64,000 nt of DNA from Prorocentrum cordatum (GCA_963575745.1 CAUYUJ010015960.1:505144-569143), one strand, 5' to 3'; counted from the first letter of the stretch, positions 50,778-61,190 are shown. Notes: a model not told the origin generated them from the sequence alone. A program made the numbers and translations.

Positions 50778-51100
50778 AGCGCGATGCTCACGTCGGGCTC
50801 TCCTCCGACGCTGTCGCAGTCCTGCGAAATTTGAAATGGTTCGAGAATTTCGACCCAGCAATAGAGATCCTCCACAGGCACCGGGTGCAACAACGCCCTG
50901 ATCTGCTGATCCATCCATCCCACCAGGATTATTCACCACATGTTTTTGGCGACCCCCACACTGTACGACAACGGCTTCATGGCCAAACATGGAGATGGCG
51001 AGCTCGTTCTGCCGGCCACAAAGCACGTTGACGATATCGTAGCAGCAAGAATGCTTTACCAGAATGCCACCAAGTCGCGTAATTGCCGGACGCGCCACTC
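50778..51100 (+). pseudogene. Ty1/copia reverse transcriptase fragment
   Basis: The first frame reads AHVGLSSDAVAVLRNLKWFE, NFDPAIEIL (50786-50875), like the copia RT segment ending in a KPG..-type loop, here eroded. A second frame from about 50940 reads LYDNGFMAKHGDGELVLPAT, KHVDDIVAA, where HVDD (51024-51035) is the catalytic YVDD-type motif. Part of the palm between the two is missing or scrambled. Not functional. Confidence 0.65.
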
Positions 51101-51129
51101 ACCCGCTCGCGACGGTGGATTAGGTTCTA

Positions 51130-51982
51130 GACCAGAACGATTATCTCCAGGTCCTGAAACCAATCGGCAGTATCGAGCTCGTTGGCGAGTCCACCTGAGC
51201 TCGCCCCTGAGAGCCTGACCAGGCTACGCCACAGTCTGATCATGGCCTTGGCCTTCAACCTAATCGCCCGAATCGACTTGCCCGTCTGCGCGGTAGCACA
51301 CAAGCGGCATGCGGCAGTTCTGACGTGCGGCTACATGCGCAAACCCAGCGCTTTTGTGAGATGGGCCCGGGCCACGCCGCAACGGATTCACGATCCACCG
51401 ATAAGCTGCGCAGTCGAATTGGAGCACGCAGCGACTCAGCGTCCAGAAAGGAGCAAACATCAGGCGCCGACGCGGGACGGGCACTCTGAGGAGCCACCAT
51501 CCTGCGCATGGGCGCCACGGACGCGGACGCCCAATGGGCATTCGTTGGTCGACAAGCGGCGCGCCGCACATTTAGTGGACTGGCACTCCAGGGCGCTCAT
51601 GACGGGGGCGCGAGGCGCCTTCGCAAGTGAGCTGATTGCCGCGACCAGCGTGACAGGTCGCGGCCTCGCTCAGGCCGCCGCACTCCGCGAGTTGCTCGAG
51701 GGCCCGCGGGGCCCCGAAGCGGCGCGCCACCAGAGGGGCGGTCAGCAGCCCCTTGCGTTGCACATCACATTTAGCTGCCTGGATTTCACGGGCGCGGTCG
51801 CTGCCGTCGCGGCCAGGAGACCAAATCCCCTGCCAGACAATTATATGTTGGCGCGCGTGCTCTGGTTCCGTGACCTCCTGTGCTCGGGCCAGTTATGGGC
51901 CCTGAGCAGGGAGGGCGCGCGAGGCGCGGTCGCGGGCGGGCGACCGTGGGCAGCATGGACAGATCTGCACTTCACGACGTAG
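51130..51982 (+). pseudogene. Ty1/copia RT connection and RNase H
   Basis: QNDYLQVLKPI (51133-51165) precedes the 266-aa frame at 51182-51982. That frame starts after a further shift with ELAPESLTRLRHSLIMALAF, NLIARIDLPVCAVAHKRHAA, matching the Y(R/K)..LG.L.wl...RPDi......q steps of copia pol. The RNase H part is VDWHSRALMTGARGAFASEL, ALHITFSCLDFTGAVAAVAA, ARVLWFRDLLCSGQL and a degenerate ADGLTKG-like tail (GAVAGGRPWAAWTDLH). The Glu of the (A)SE(L/A) site is present. The Asp of the LvtDs site reads Leu-Asp shifted (SCLDFTG). No LTR, integrase or primer-binding site was seen nearby, so it is an internal fragment. Confidence 0.7.
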
Positions 51983-52099
51983 CTGGCGGCGCCCGCCAGC
52001 GGCCACGCGCGCGCGCGCCGCGCGCTGCCGCCCTCGATGCGGCTGGCAAACTCACTGTGCAATCAGTCAGGCCTGGGGCGCACTGTCTGAAAATTGAAA

Positions 52100-54050
52100 T
52101 CGTCAATGCGCGGACTGCTTCGTGATCTGCCTCTCCGAACCACCTGTCATTCCTCGCCCTCATTTTCTGCTCGGGGTTCACCCTCGCGCGCGCCGTGGAT
52201 GGGGCGCGCGTTTCAGCGCGACAGTCCTGGCAGTTGCCGGCTGGGTCCTTGGCGCGCGCGCAGAAGACGCAGATGCGCGCGTGCGTGCGCGAGAGGCGTT
52301 GGAGAAGCCACGATGGTCAGACAAGGAAGTCGATGTTTCTCGCCTTTTTTCTCGCGGGCAGACCGGCGCGTCGGCTGGGCGCGGCGCGCGGGGCCTCACC
52401 GCGCGGCCCGCGCGCCGGCGGGCCTGCGCGCGGGCCGCCCGACGCGAGCGGCTACGCGACGGCGGCCGCCCGCTGCAGCGCGCGCGGCCGCGCGCCGAGG
52501 AGCAGGCCGGGCCCCTCGGCCATCGACGTCGCCGCCGCGGCGAGGCTTTTCGAGGGCGAGCCCGTCAGCGTTTCCAGCGTGAGTGCAGTCCTCGGACGAG
52601 GCGCCCGCGGCGCCCGCGGGGCCGCGCAGCGCTTCGCGAGCATGCTCGGCCCGCCGCCCCCCCGCCTGGCCTCCCAGAGGCACCGCCTCCAATCGCTGCG
52701 GCGCCGCCGCCGAGAACGACGCGCGCCAGGCCCCGCCGTCGGCGGAGTCTCGTCGGCGCTCGGAGAGACTCTCCCACGAGGGGCATGTCCAGAGGTTCGT
52801 TGCAGGACAGCTGGCGCCGCGGGGACATCCGCGGGTTCGAGCCGCCGCCGCTCGATCTCGCAGCCGCCCGCCGTCGCCCAGTCGGCGCCGCTCGGCCGCC
52901 GCGACGTCTGGCCCCGCGCGCGCGCGCTGCCCACCGGCAGCAAGGCTGCGCCAGCTGCATCCCCGCACCTCCCCCGCCCGAGATACCGCCCGCAGCGCTC
53001 GGTGAGAGGCCGGCGCAGCGGCTGCCGCGCTGCGTCGATTGCGCAGAGGTGCGCGAGCCCCTCGGGGGCCGGCGCGCCTGGGCCCCCGCCCCAGGCGCGG
53101 CGGCGCGGAAGTGTGTGTTCACTGGCGCGGACATGGGGCCGATGGCGCGCGCCGCCTTCGGTCGCGAGGCTCGTCGCGCCGCGGGGCGGTTGAGCGACGC
53201 GCGGTTTTCCGATTGTAAGGTGGCCGATGGTGTTGCTAAACGCCAAGTTGTTTCAGGCGTGATCAGCCTGGTGGCATCAGGAACGGTTCGACTTCCGCAG
53301 GCGCCGGCAGTTGCGCGGCTTCGGCGCTTGGCCGGGCCGCGGCCAGGACGGCGCCTTCCGCGGACGAGGTGTCCCTGGCCAGCAAGAGCTGCCCTCGCAA
53401 GCCGGCTCCGAAGTCGCCGCGCCCCCCGTCGCCGCGGGTCGAGCGCGCGCCGGCCGCGCCCCTGCGGCGCCCTCAGCCGGGGCCCCCGTCGCGCCCGCCC
53501 GGGCAGCGGCGGGGCCAGGAGATGGGGCGCGGCGGCGACGCAGCCAGCGGTTCAGGGAGGCAGCCATCTCTGCCGCGTGCGTTCCGGCAGCGGACCAGGG
53601 GCGCGGCGCCGACGCGCGGGCAAGCAGCAGCCGCAACGCGCAAGGACAACGGCATGAACGAGAGCAAGAACAAGAGCAGCCCCCATGGCGACAAGCCCGA
53701 GAAAAAGGTGCGCCGCGGGTGCGAGAAGGTCAAGCGCCGGCGCGCGGCCGCTGCTACGGCGCGCGCAGCGGCCGGCGAACGCGACGACCTCGCGTCTTCG
53801 CTGGGCAGCGCTGCCCCAGGCGCGCCCAGCGATGGGGGTGGGGGTGCCGAGAGGCCGCGGCGGCCCCCAGTCTCAGGGCGACTGACGTGGCGTGCCCGAG
53901 GCGACGATGCAAAAACGAGTTCGCCCCCCTTGAAGTCATCCTCCATCCCCCACCCTCGCCATCTCACCCGGTGAAGGCGTCGTCCCTACCCAGCCTCGCC
54001 ACCCCGCGTGGCCCTGGGGCCATCCACCGCGCCCGATTCTCATGACAGGC
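52100..54050 (+). other. GC-rich island with gene-like frames, unrecognised
   Basis: Among the most GC-rich stretches of the window, with long frames on both strands (511 aa + at 52122-53657; 332 aa + at 52195-53193; 264 aa - at 52452-53246). Some segments look less random than the Arg/Ala/Pro background: LEKPRWSDKEVDVSRLFSRG, ARLFEGEPVSVSSVSAVLGR, RFSDCKVADGVAKRQVVSGV and NGMNESKNKSSPHGDKPEKK. They lie in different + frames, as exons would. No domain was recognised, and no start or stop can be chosen. Confidence 0.35.
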
Positions 54051-54465
54051 TTTCAGACCTTGTCGTCTGCGACTGGGGTCATCCAACAGACGCAGATGCG
54101 GCCTGGCCGACCGCGCGGCATTCTTCTTCGCACGAGTCCCTCCAGAGCCACCCCGTAAGAGCACGAGCAATCTCCCCGACAGGGGTGAGCCCGCTTCCCG
54201 CCGTGCCGCGTTCGCGATCGTTCCACACCGCGACGGGATACGCCATTGAGTCAAGAATGCGCCTGGGGCTGGAGAGTTCTGGTCCCCTATCGTGCGGTCC
54301 TGCGTCTCCGCCAGAGCTGTCTCCAGATGCTCTGCCGCCGCTTGCCTTCAGCTCCGACGCGCGCTAAGCTCGTGCTGGTGAATCAAGAGCCCGCTATATA
54401 TATACACATTATTATGTCGCGATGTTTTCTCTCATCAAGCTTCCAAGCCCCGTATGTCTAGTTTC
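54051..54465. other. no recognised feature
   Basis: Ordinary-composition spacer after the GC island. Confidence 0.4.
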
Positions 54466-54560
54466 TGGATGTCATTTTCCTCATCGTCGTCCTCTTCATC
54501 ATCCTCCTCCCCCTCATCCTCGTCCTCTTCCCCCCCCTCCCCCCTTATTTCTTCCTTTCG
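54466..54560 (+). repeat. (CTC/TCA/CGT)n tract
   Basis: TCATCGTCGTCCTCTTCATC followed by CTCCTCCCCCTC runs. Confidence 0.88.
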
Positions 54561-54739
54561 GGCAACCGAATCACGGATTCCTTTGCCCTTTGCGTCTAGT
54601 CCTGGACGGCAGAGCTTGATCAGTCCATTGGCAGACCTTGGAAGCAGACGATGAGGAGCCAAAGCAGGAGCAAGAAAAGGATAAATATTGTGACGGCGAC
54701 CCGTTTTCTGTAGTCACATTGTAAAAAGAGGTGTTTAGG

Positions 54740-55760
54740 CATTGTGATGACATTTGTCGTATAAGTTGTCGTGAGAGCCGTGGAAGATGTAATGCTGGCT
54801 GGAACATTGGCCGCACAAGGCATTATAGTATGACGTGAAAGGGTACATTTGTATAACCAGCCGCAAGATTCGTAGTCGGAGTTGTCGCAAGAGTTTATGT
54901 AAACAATTGTTGTGGGAACCGTGGGGGCGTAGTGCCAGTGAACGTAGCCAGAGATGAAATATGGTCTCGTCCAAGAATTGGAGCTAGGAGGTAGTAGTCA
55001 GAGTTGTAACGAGATCCGCAATGGCTTTAGTACGAGCTGCAGCAAGATCTGGACGGTTGGTTTGGTCAAGGGTCTCTAGAAGGAACTGCAGTAATACGTG
55101 TTGCAAGGTCTGTTGTCGGGGCTCTAACGGGAGCTATACAACGTGATGTATAAGTAGTTGCGGCACGGGCTGCATTCGGATGTGCACCAGCAGGTGTACT
55201 TTTCACCGTCGTAGGAAGTGCAGGGAGACTTGCACTGGAAACGGTGCAGGCTTCTGTAGTCGGATTTCAAGCATTGCTTGTACTAGAACATGTAGAAGGG
55301 ACTGCTGGTGCAGTTGTAGGAAGAGCTACAGTGGGACCTCCGCAGCTGGCCGTGGTAGGGGGGGTTCCATGTGCTTTCGTCGGGGCCGTACTGTTGGCAG
55401 TGGCTGCAGTAGCGAGAGCAGAACACTCTTGATGTAGGAGTTGTATTGGGATTGGTGCCGTTGGCTGCAGGGGGATCTGCAGTGGGAGCTGTAGCCAGGG
55501 ATGTAATAGAAACGAACCAGACGTTGCAGCGGGAACTGTATCAGTACTTGTGATAGGAGCTGTAGTGGGGGGCTGCGGGTGTTTGGGAAATCATTGTGGT
55601 ACGGGTTGAAGTAGGAGCTGCGCTGTGCGATACAGTGCAAGCTGGACTGAATTGTAGAAGGCATTGTTGTAGGAGTTGTAGTCTGAGCTGCGTTGCTGGT
55701 TGCGATCGGAATTGCCGTGATCAGTACACTGGGAGTTGCAAGGGGTTGCAATAGATGCAT
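54740..55760 (+). repeat. degenerate repeat of TGTAGTNGGAGCTG-like words
   Basis: About 1 kb of loose units such as GTTGTAGGAGCTGCAG, GCTGTAGTGGGGGGCTG, GTTGCAGCGGGAACTG and GTTGTAGTCTGAGCTG, spaced about 15 or 30 bp. The + strand gives a Val/Gly/Ala-rich frame (55244-55432) and the - strand a Thr/Pro/Gln-rich one (55326-55940). I take these as repeat-derived. Confidence 0.75.
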
Positions 55761-55769
55761 TATCATTAT

Positions 55770-55945
55770 CTGTAGATGTAGAGAGAGGGAGAGAGAGAAC
55801 ACGAGAGGTAGAGAAAGAGAAAGAGAGAGACTAATAGACGGAATCAAAGCGATAAAAGGGGGAAAGAGAGAGAGAGAGAGAGCGAGAGAGCGAGAGAGAA
55901 AGAAAACACACACACAAAACAAGAGAGAGAGAGAGGGCAAGCAAA
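55770..55945 (+). repeat. (GA)n tract
   Basis: Interrupted GAGAGAGA with a short CACACACA insertion at 55907. Confidence 0.95.
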
Positions 55946-56377
55946 CGGGAGTCCCGCCGACAGCCTGCTACTGCGGTAGCCGAGGCCGCTATCGCGCTCT
56001 TGGTGGTGGTGCGCACCTTGGGGAACGGGGGATGTTGAGCAGGCGATACGCCATGTCTCTTTGTGCCCCGCACGGGAAAAGGGCCCAGGTCGGCGAAGCC
56101 CCTGTTGGCGGCCAGGGGCCAAGGGTTGACCGCTGAGCGGCTGGCGAACGACGGGGCGCCCTTCGCGCAGGCAGGCCCCGATGGCGCGCGGCCGCGCGGG
56201 CCATCGGGAGGCAAGAGGTGGGGCCTTCGGCCGTGGTGGAGGCCCCGCGCGGGCCTGCCTGGCACCGAGGAGGTCACGCAGTGCTGGGACGGGCGACGCC
56301 CCGTCGGGCGGAGGCAGGAGTCGTAGGGAGGCGAGGGCAGCTCGGGCGCGGGGAAGGCGACGCATGAGCAGGCCCTG
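55946..56377. other. GC-rich spacer
   Basis: GGCAGGCCCCGATGGCGCGC and GGCCATCGGG form a local palindrome near 56170-56212. No gene. Confidence 0.4.
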
Positions 56378-56580
56378 CCACGACGTCAGGGAGCGAACTT
56401 TTGCGCGGAGGCGCGGTGGATGGGGGAGGCTCACGTGGTCGCATGACGCCTGGAGTCTTGCGGCTCGACCCCGGGGCGCCACGACGTCAAGGAGCGAACT
56501 TGGCGCGAAGGCGCGGTGTATAGGAGGCTCACGTGGTCGCATGGCCCCTGGAGTTTTGCGGCTCGACCCCCGGGGCAGGA
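56378..56580 (+). repeat. two-copy 101-bp tandem repeat
   Basis: CCACGACGTCAGGGAGCGAA starts at 56378, and CCACGACGTCAAGGAGCGAA at 56479. Both continue GCGCGGTG.AT.GG..GGCTCACGTGGTCGCATG and CTGGAGT.TTGCGGCTCGAC. Confidence 0.9.
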
Positions 56581-57977
56581 CGCGGGGCATGAGGCGGGCG
56601 GGCAGCAGCCCTGCTGGCGAGGTGCCTGGCGAGGTCCGCGCGTCGGTCAGTGCCTCGCGTGGGCGTTGGTTCAGGCTCGGGGATACGTGCCTGGCCAACG
56701 ATGCTCGGCTCGGTCAGCCGGCAGAGGAGGGGGCCAGGCCAGAGGCACTTCTGGCAACGGCTAACAGCGGGAGGCCCACTGGCCAGGCCGGCGCGGCGCT
56801 CGCGCGTGGGCGCGGGTGAGGCTGGCGCACGGCCGCCACGGTGCGGCGCGGAGTGAGCCTGGCGGCAGCGGCGGAGCCCTGGCCCGTGCGTCGGGCTCAG
56901 CAGCCGGAGCGCGGTTGCCCGTGGCCTGGGGCGACGGGGAATTGGTGTCGTCGTTCCTGCTGCCCCCGAGGCCGAGCGTGTGTTCCTCGTCCTCGGGACC
57001 TGAAAAGTGGTGCAAGTTGGCGTCGGTGGTGCGGTGGTGCGGTGGCGGGGCCAGCTCCCCAGTGGGCATGATTGCGGTCGGTGCCCTTGGGCCGCCACCG
57101 TGGCGCGGGGCAGCGACAGCCGTGCTGTTGGAAGGTTTTGAGCTTGGTTCACTGGAAGGCACGACTGCGGTCGGTGCGCTGGGCCAATGGTTGGGGGTGG
57201 TTACGCCTGGTGGCATCGGGGTTGGGCAGTGGGAGCGTCGAGGTCGTCAGTACTTCCGCCGAAATGGGACCTCGTCTTCGTCGCCGATGGTGTCGACGAG
57301 GCGTTTGCCCATTCCCAGAGGTCGTCGAGATCCTCGGGGATGCCCCTCCCCATGTCCATTCGCCGTCAACTCATTCACTCTACGCATCACCCCCATATTC
57401 ATCGTCATCCTCACCCTCAGTCTCGTCACTGATCATATTTTTCGTCTGTCTCCCCTTCATCCGCATTTCTCCCGTCACGTCATCCTCACCTCGATCGTCA
57501 CCCTAGCCCTCCTCTCCCTATGCCGGCACCCTCCGCTACCGGCATCGTCTTGACCGCCCTCGTCGCGACAATCCTCCCTCCCCGCCCTCTGTTTCCTGCT
57601 CCCTGTTCCCATTTCTGTCCCTGCGGAGGGGCCTGAAACTCTCCATACCAGCCATTTAAGACCCACCCCCTCGGAGGAGCCTCCCCCGGACCAGCGATCC
57701 AGACGACCCTAGCTTTCAAGACAGCTCAAAGTCAGACCCCCCCCTTTTCTGTCCCCTCTCCCTTCCGTCAAAGTATTATCCTTCTCATCATCAGTTTTTT
57801 TATTGCTGCTATGAGTATTATTCGTATTATCACTATCATTCATTATTCGTGTCCTGTTCCGCCGCCATCATCTTAAGTTACCTCCCCCACCGCTCCCCCC
57901 AAGGAGCTTCTGGAGCGCAACTCCACGGAGGTCCTGTTGGTCACTTTCTGCTCGGTGGAGCACGCCCTGCGCTTCCA
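56581..57977. other. no supported gene
   Basis: GC-rich to about 57300, then C/T-rich and AT-richer. ATTGCGGTCGGTGCCCTTGG (57070) and ACTGCGGTCGGTGCGCTGGG (57166) form a direct repeat. A 245-aa + frame has no recognised motif. Confidence 0.4.
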
Positions 57978-58038
57978 GGAGAGGAGGAGGAGGAGGAGGA
58001 GGAGGAGGAGGAAGAGGTGGAGGTGGAGGTGGAGGACC
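57978..58038 (+). repeat. (GGA/GGTGGA)n microsatellite
   Basis: GGAGGAGGAGG passing into GGTGGAGGTGGAGG. Confidence 0.95.
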
Positions 58039-58467
58039 AGAGCAGACCAAGGATTCATCAGCGAAGCTGCAGCACACCATCCCGCAACTAACCCCCTCAC
58101 AAGTCCATGCACGTCTTTCTTTTTTGTTCAGTACGGCGAGCAACCCACTGAACGATTAGCCCGTGTCATTCAAACGCGCGCCCACATGGGCATGCCATGC
58201 AAACGAGAGCCCCGTGTTGAAAAAGGATACGTCTCCATCGTGTAGCTGAGATAAACTCGAAGAGCCAGGATCACAAAGTTCAAGGATCTGTTCAGCGATG
58301 GTGACCCCTCCTTAGAAGGAGCCACTCTCTATCTCAGCAACCGCTGCGCAACTTTAATATTTTGATCAGAAGGTGCTAACAAGTCCTCAATCGATACCCC
58401 ACCCTTGAAAAGAGACCACCGTCCATCAGTGAACCAATAGATGTCTGGCCATCGAGCTCGAGGAAGT
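58039..58467. other. no recognised feature
   Basis: Moderate GC content; no motif-bearing frame. Confidence 0.4.
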
Positions 58468-58690
58468 GTTGACGACGCCCAAGGCGAATCACCGCCGCCC
58501 ACTGCCTTTTTGAACATGCCGATGGGGCCAAACGTTGGTCCTAAGCTTGGACAAACTATTGGACTATGTGTTCCCCCAGCCGCTGTGGAAACCTTTGGGG
58601 GGGACATTTGGGAAAGGAAGACAGAGGAGTAGAAGAGGAATGATGCCTCTTGGGGGTACCTTGGGGCCCTCTTGGAGCCCCCTGCGGGCT
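58468..58690 (+). repeat. dispersed repeat P, copy P2
   Basis: Aligned with P1 at 50338 (see that entry). Both copies run directly into GGGGGC/TTCTT-rich words at their 3' side. Confidence 0.75.
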
Positions 58691-58845
58691 TCCTGGGAGC
58701 CTCTTGGGGGCCTGTAATGGGGCTTCTTGGGGGCCTCCTTGGGCCTGCTTGGGGCCCCTGGGATCCTCTGAGGGCCCGCTTTGCCCTCGGAGGCTCGGGC
58801 GCTTTGGGGCAGTCTCGGAAGCCTCGAGGCCGTCTTGGGGCCTTC
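58640..58845 (+). repeat. GGCCTCTTGG-type array
   Basis: GGGGCCCTCTTGGAGCCCCC..GGGGGCCTGTAATGGGGCTT and similar words. It abuts the hairpin Q element. Confidence 0.85.
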
Positions 58846-59020
58846 TTTCGAATAGGGGATCGACTACATACTTCATTTACCCCAAAGCTGATCTTCCGTC
58901 GAATCCACGAACGAATGCGTAGAATGTTCGACGAAGCCTTCTACGCAGTTTTCGTGGACTCGGCGAACAGATCAATTCCGGGGTAGACCAATTCTGTAGT
59001 CGATCCCTTGTTCGATTCAA
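58846..59020. mobile_element. hairpin element Q, arms about 80 bp
   Basis: Left TTTCGAATAGGGGATCGACT, ACATACTTCATTTACCCCAA, AGCTGATCT..TCCACGAACG..GCGTAGAATG; right ..CTACGCAGTTTTCGTGGACT..AGATCAATTCCGGGGTAGAC, CAATTCTGTAGTCGATCCCT, TGTTCGATTC. The whole element is one imperfect hairpin and stands out by its lower GC content. Confidence 0.88.
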
Positions 59021-59115
59021 GGCCCGTCCTGGAGCCGTCCCGGGTCTGGAGGGGGGGGTCGCCACCGACGGAGGCGTCCGAGGTGGCCTAGGATGGCTCC
59101 AGGGGGGGCATCATT

Positions 59116-59243
59116 GGCATCGCTCGGGCTGGTGCATTTGTCCTTCGGCGAGGACCATCGTGGAGCATCCTTCATCATTTCGCGAAAAAACACACGCACG
59201 AAACCGAACAACAAACACAGGGAATGGACGTCCGAGCGATGGC
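59116..59243 (+). mobile_element. family B element, copy B2
   Basis: GGCATCGCTCGGGCTGGTGC at the left; AATGGACGTCCGAGCGATGG at the right. TCCTTCGGCGAGGACCATCG and GGAGCATCCTTCATCATTTC match B1 and B3. The left end is slightly diverged. Confidence 0.87.
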
Positions 59244-59603
59244 CAGGGATCGCAAAGAGAGTTTCCAAGATTGCTCATGCTGGCGGGATCGATCCGTGAG
59301 GGTCCTTGGGCCCGAAACTTTGCAGCATCGCCCAGTGCAGGCGGCTCGGATTAGTAGGTCGACCCTGCCAGGTCAAGGGTACCCTCGTGTCTTGTGTCTT
59401 GCGACCCATGCCTCCTGCATTTATGTGGCAACGTGGCCCTCGGACGGGTCTTGTGTCCTCTCGCGTGTCCTCTCCAATCAAGTCCGATTGTGTGCGAATA
59501 TTGCAAGGCCAGGACAGCAGGAAGGCACGGGCTCTCGGCCTTTTCCAGCGCACAACCGCTCGGCATCCGATGTCCTGGGCTCGGGGCCCCCGAGAGCTCC
59601 TAC

Positions 59604-59766
59604 CTCCAGAGCAGGGCTGGACCTAAACGGTGTTTTTTGTACATTTCGTGGGCCGGTTTCGTTTCGATTTCGTTCTGCGGTAAAGGCGGATTCGAGACAA
59701 AAGCGAGGGAAAACGACAACAAAACGACAACGAAGAACACCGTTTAGGTTCAGCCCTGCTCCAGAG
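59604..59766 (+). mobile_element. family G (hAT-like) element, copy G2, with 8-bp duplication
   Basis: CTCCAGAG at 59604-59611 is repeated at 59759-59766. The 147-bp element begins CAGGGCTGGACCTAAACGGT and ends ACACCGTTTAGGTTCAGCCC followed by TG, with one mismatch in the first 23 bp of the terminal repeat. It shares CGTGGGCCG.TTTCGTTTCG and AAAACGA.AACAA.ACGA with G1 at 48448. Confidence 0.95.
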
Positions 59767-60215
59767 GCACTTTTGGCACCCGGACCTCAAGGAACGCTGG
59801 AGATAACTTCGAGCCTGCTCCAGGAGGCCCCCCAGAGCGCCCCTAAGGCGGCTCCGAAGGGCAGCGGAGCACCCCCCAGAGAGAGCCACGAAGAGGCCAC
59901 ACTCCTTCTCAGTTTTTAGGCAGCACAACGCGTTTCGCCTTCTCACGGTTTTGCTTCCGATGACCCTTCGAGTCCTACGAGTGTGGGTTACAACGACTGT
60001 TCCTTCTAACGTGTTGCTACAACAAACATGTAGCTCAGCTGCAAAATCGATACATCGTATTGACAACACCCCAGTTACATACAACCACATTCACATGCGA
60101 TGCACGTGATGACGGCACTAAAAGAAATCACGATACCGTTGTATACATCGATTTGGACACGTGATATGAGAACATTGGCCCGCTGGCAACTCACTTCTAG
60201 GTGGCCTAGCGCCAA
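59767..60215. other. no recognised feature; AT-richer
   Basis: 59920-60190 is unusually AT-rich for the window. No coding or repeat relationship was seen. Confidence 0.4.
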
Positions 60216-60412
60216 AACACAAAACAGGAGGGCTTCGCGACACCCCAGGACGCCTCTGAGACAGCCCAATAGTACTCCAAGACTGCCCAAGACGGCGCCC
60301 CCGACGGCTTTGGAGGCTCCTGAGAGCGCCCAAGATCGCCCGAAGACGCCTCCAACCTCCAAGAGTCCCCCAAGAGCCCCGGGCAAGCCCTCGGGAGGCC
60401 AACACACCATCT
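60216..60412 (-). repeat. reversed GGCCTCTTGG-type array
   Basis: CCCAAGACGGCGCCCCCGAC, CCAAGAGTCCCCCAAGAGCC and similar are reverse complements of the S-array words. Confidence 0.75.
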
Positions 60413-60483
60413 AAAAACCTAGTAAACATCTATTGTTTGTTTTCCTTCTTTTTTTTAAGAAAAAAAAAAACCTAGTAAACATC
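60413..60483. repeat. 18-bp direct repeat around an oligo-T/oligo-A hairpin
   Basis: AAAAACCTAGTAAACATC occurs at 60413-60430 and 60466-60483. Between them CTTCTTTTTTTT and AAGAAAAAAAAAA face each other. Confidence 0.85.
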
Positions 60484-60499
60484 GACGGTGTTTGAGTTC

Positions 60500-60790
60500 T
60501 CGCATTTTCGCCTCCGATACCCTGCCGAGGCTTGCGCATGCCCCCCAAGAGAGCTCCAAGATGCCCCCAAGAGGCGTCCCGAGAGGCGCGATAGGTCCCA
60601 GACGCACCCGCGAGGCCCCAAGAAAGCCCCCGAAGCGCTCCGAAGAACCCTCTGGAGGCGCCCAAGACGTCCCAACAGGATCCTGAAAGCCCCGAGAGCG
60701 CCCCAGAGGCCCCCAAGAGGCGCCGAGGAGCCTGCAAGAGTCCCCAAGAGGCCCCCACAGGAGGCCCCAAGGGCTCCAAGGAGGCGTTCG
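60500..60790 (-). repeat. reversed GGCCTCTTGG-type array
   Basis: CCCCCAAGAGGCGTCCCGAG, GCCCCCAAGAGGCGCCGAGG and GAGGCCCCCACAGGAGGCCC, opposite in orientation to the other S blocks. Confidence 0.8.
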
Positions 60791-61010
60791 AGTAGCGAGA
60801 AATCGGTGGATAGACAGAGGGCGAGAGGGAGGGCGGTGGGATTCCGCCTGCGGCACTGGCGGGGGCGCCCACATGCGCTTTCCCGTTCTTTCGCTACACG
60901 CTGCTGCAGAGGGTTGGAGCCTTCGTTGGAAAATTGTTTGATGACGTGTTACTTCCAGGAGTATCCTTGTGGGGGTCCACGGCCACTTAGGGGGACACGC
61001 CCGACCTAAC
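60791..61010. other. spacer ending in GGACACGCCCGACCTAA
   Basis: The terminal word matches the right end of the possible element at 49889-49905. Nothing else was recognised. Confidence 0.4.
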
Positions 61011-61012
61011 CT

Positions 61013-61190
61013 TAGCGACGGCGGGATCATTCCTCTCGCGCGCCCACGGCGAGACACCAGGGGACACCATCGGGACACTGCGAGTCACCACGGCAGGACA
61101 CCCCCAGGCCCCGGCGCCCACCGGAGGGCCAGATTCCAGAATCCGAATCGCCCTGGTGATGGCGGGATGATTCTTCTCGCGCGCCCACGC
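61013..61190 (+). repeat. direct repeat, GGCGGGATNATTC..CTCGCGCGCCCACG
   Basis: GCGACGGCGGGATCATTCCT and TGATGGCGGGATGATTCTTC, each followed by CTCGCGCGCCCACG, at about 61016 and 61156 (140 bp apart). Confidence 0.75.
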
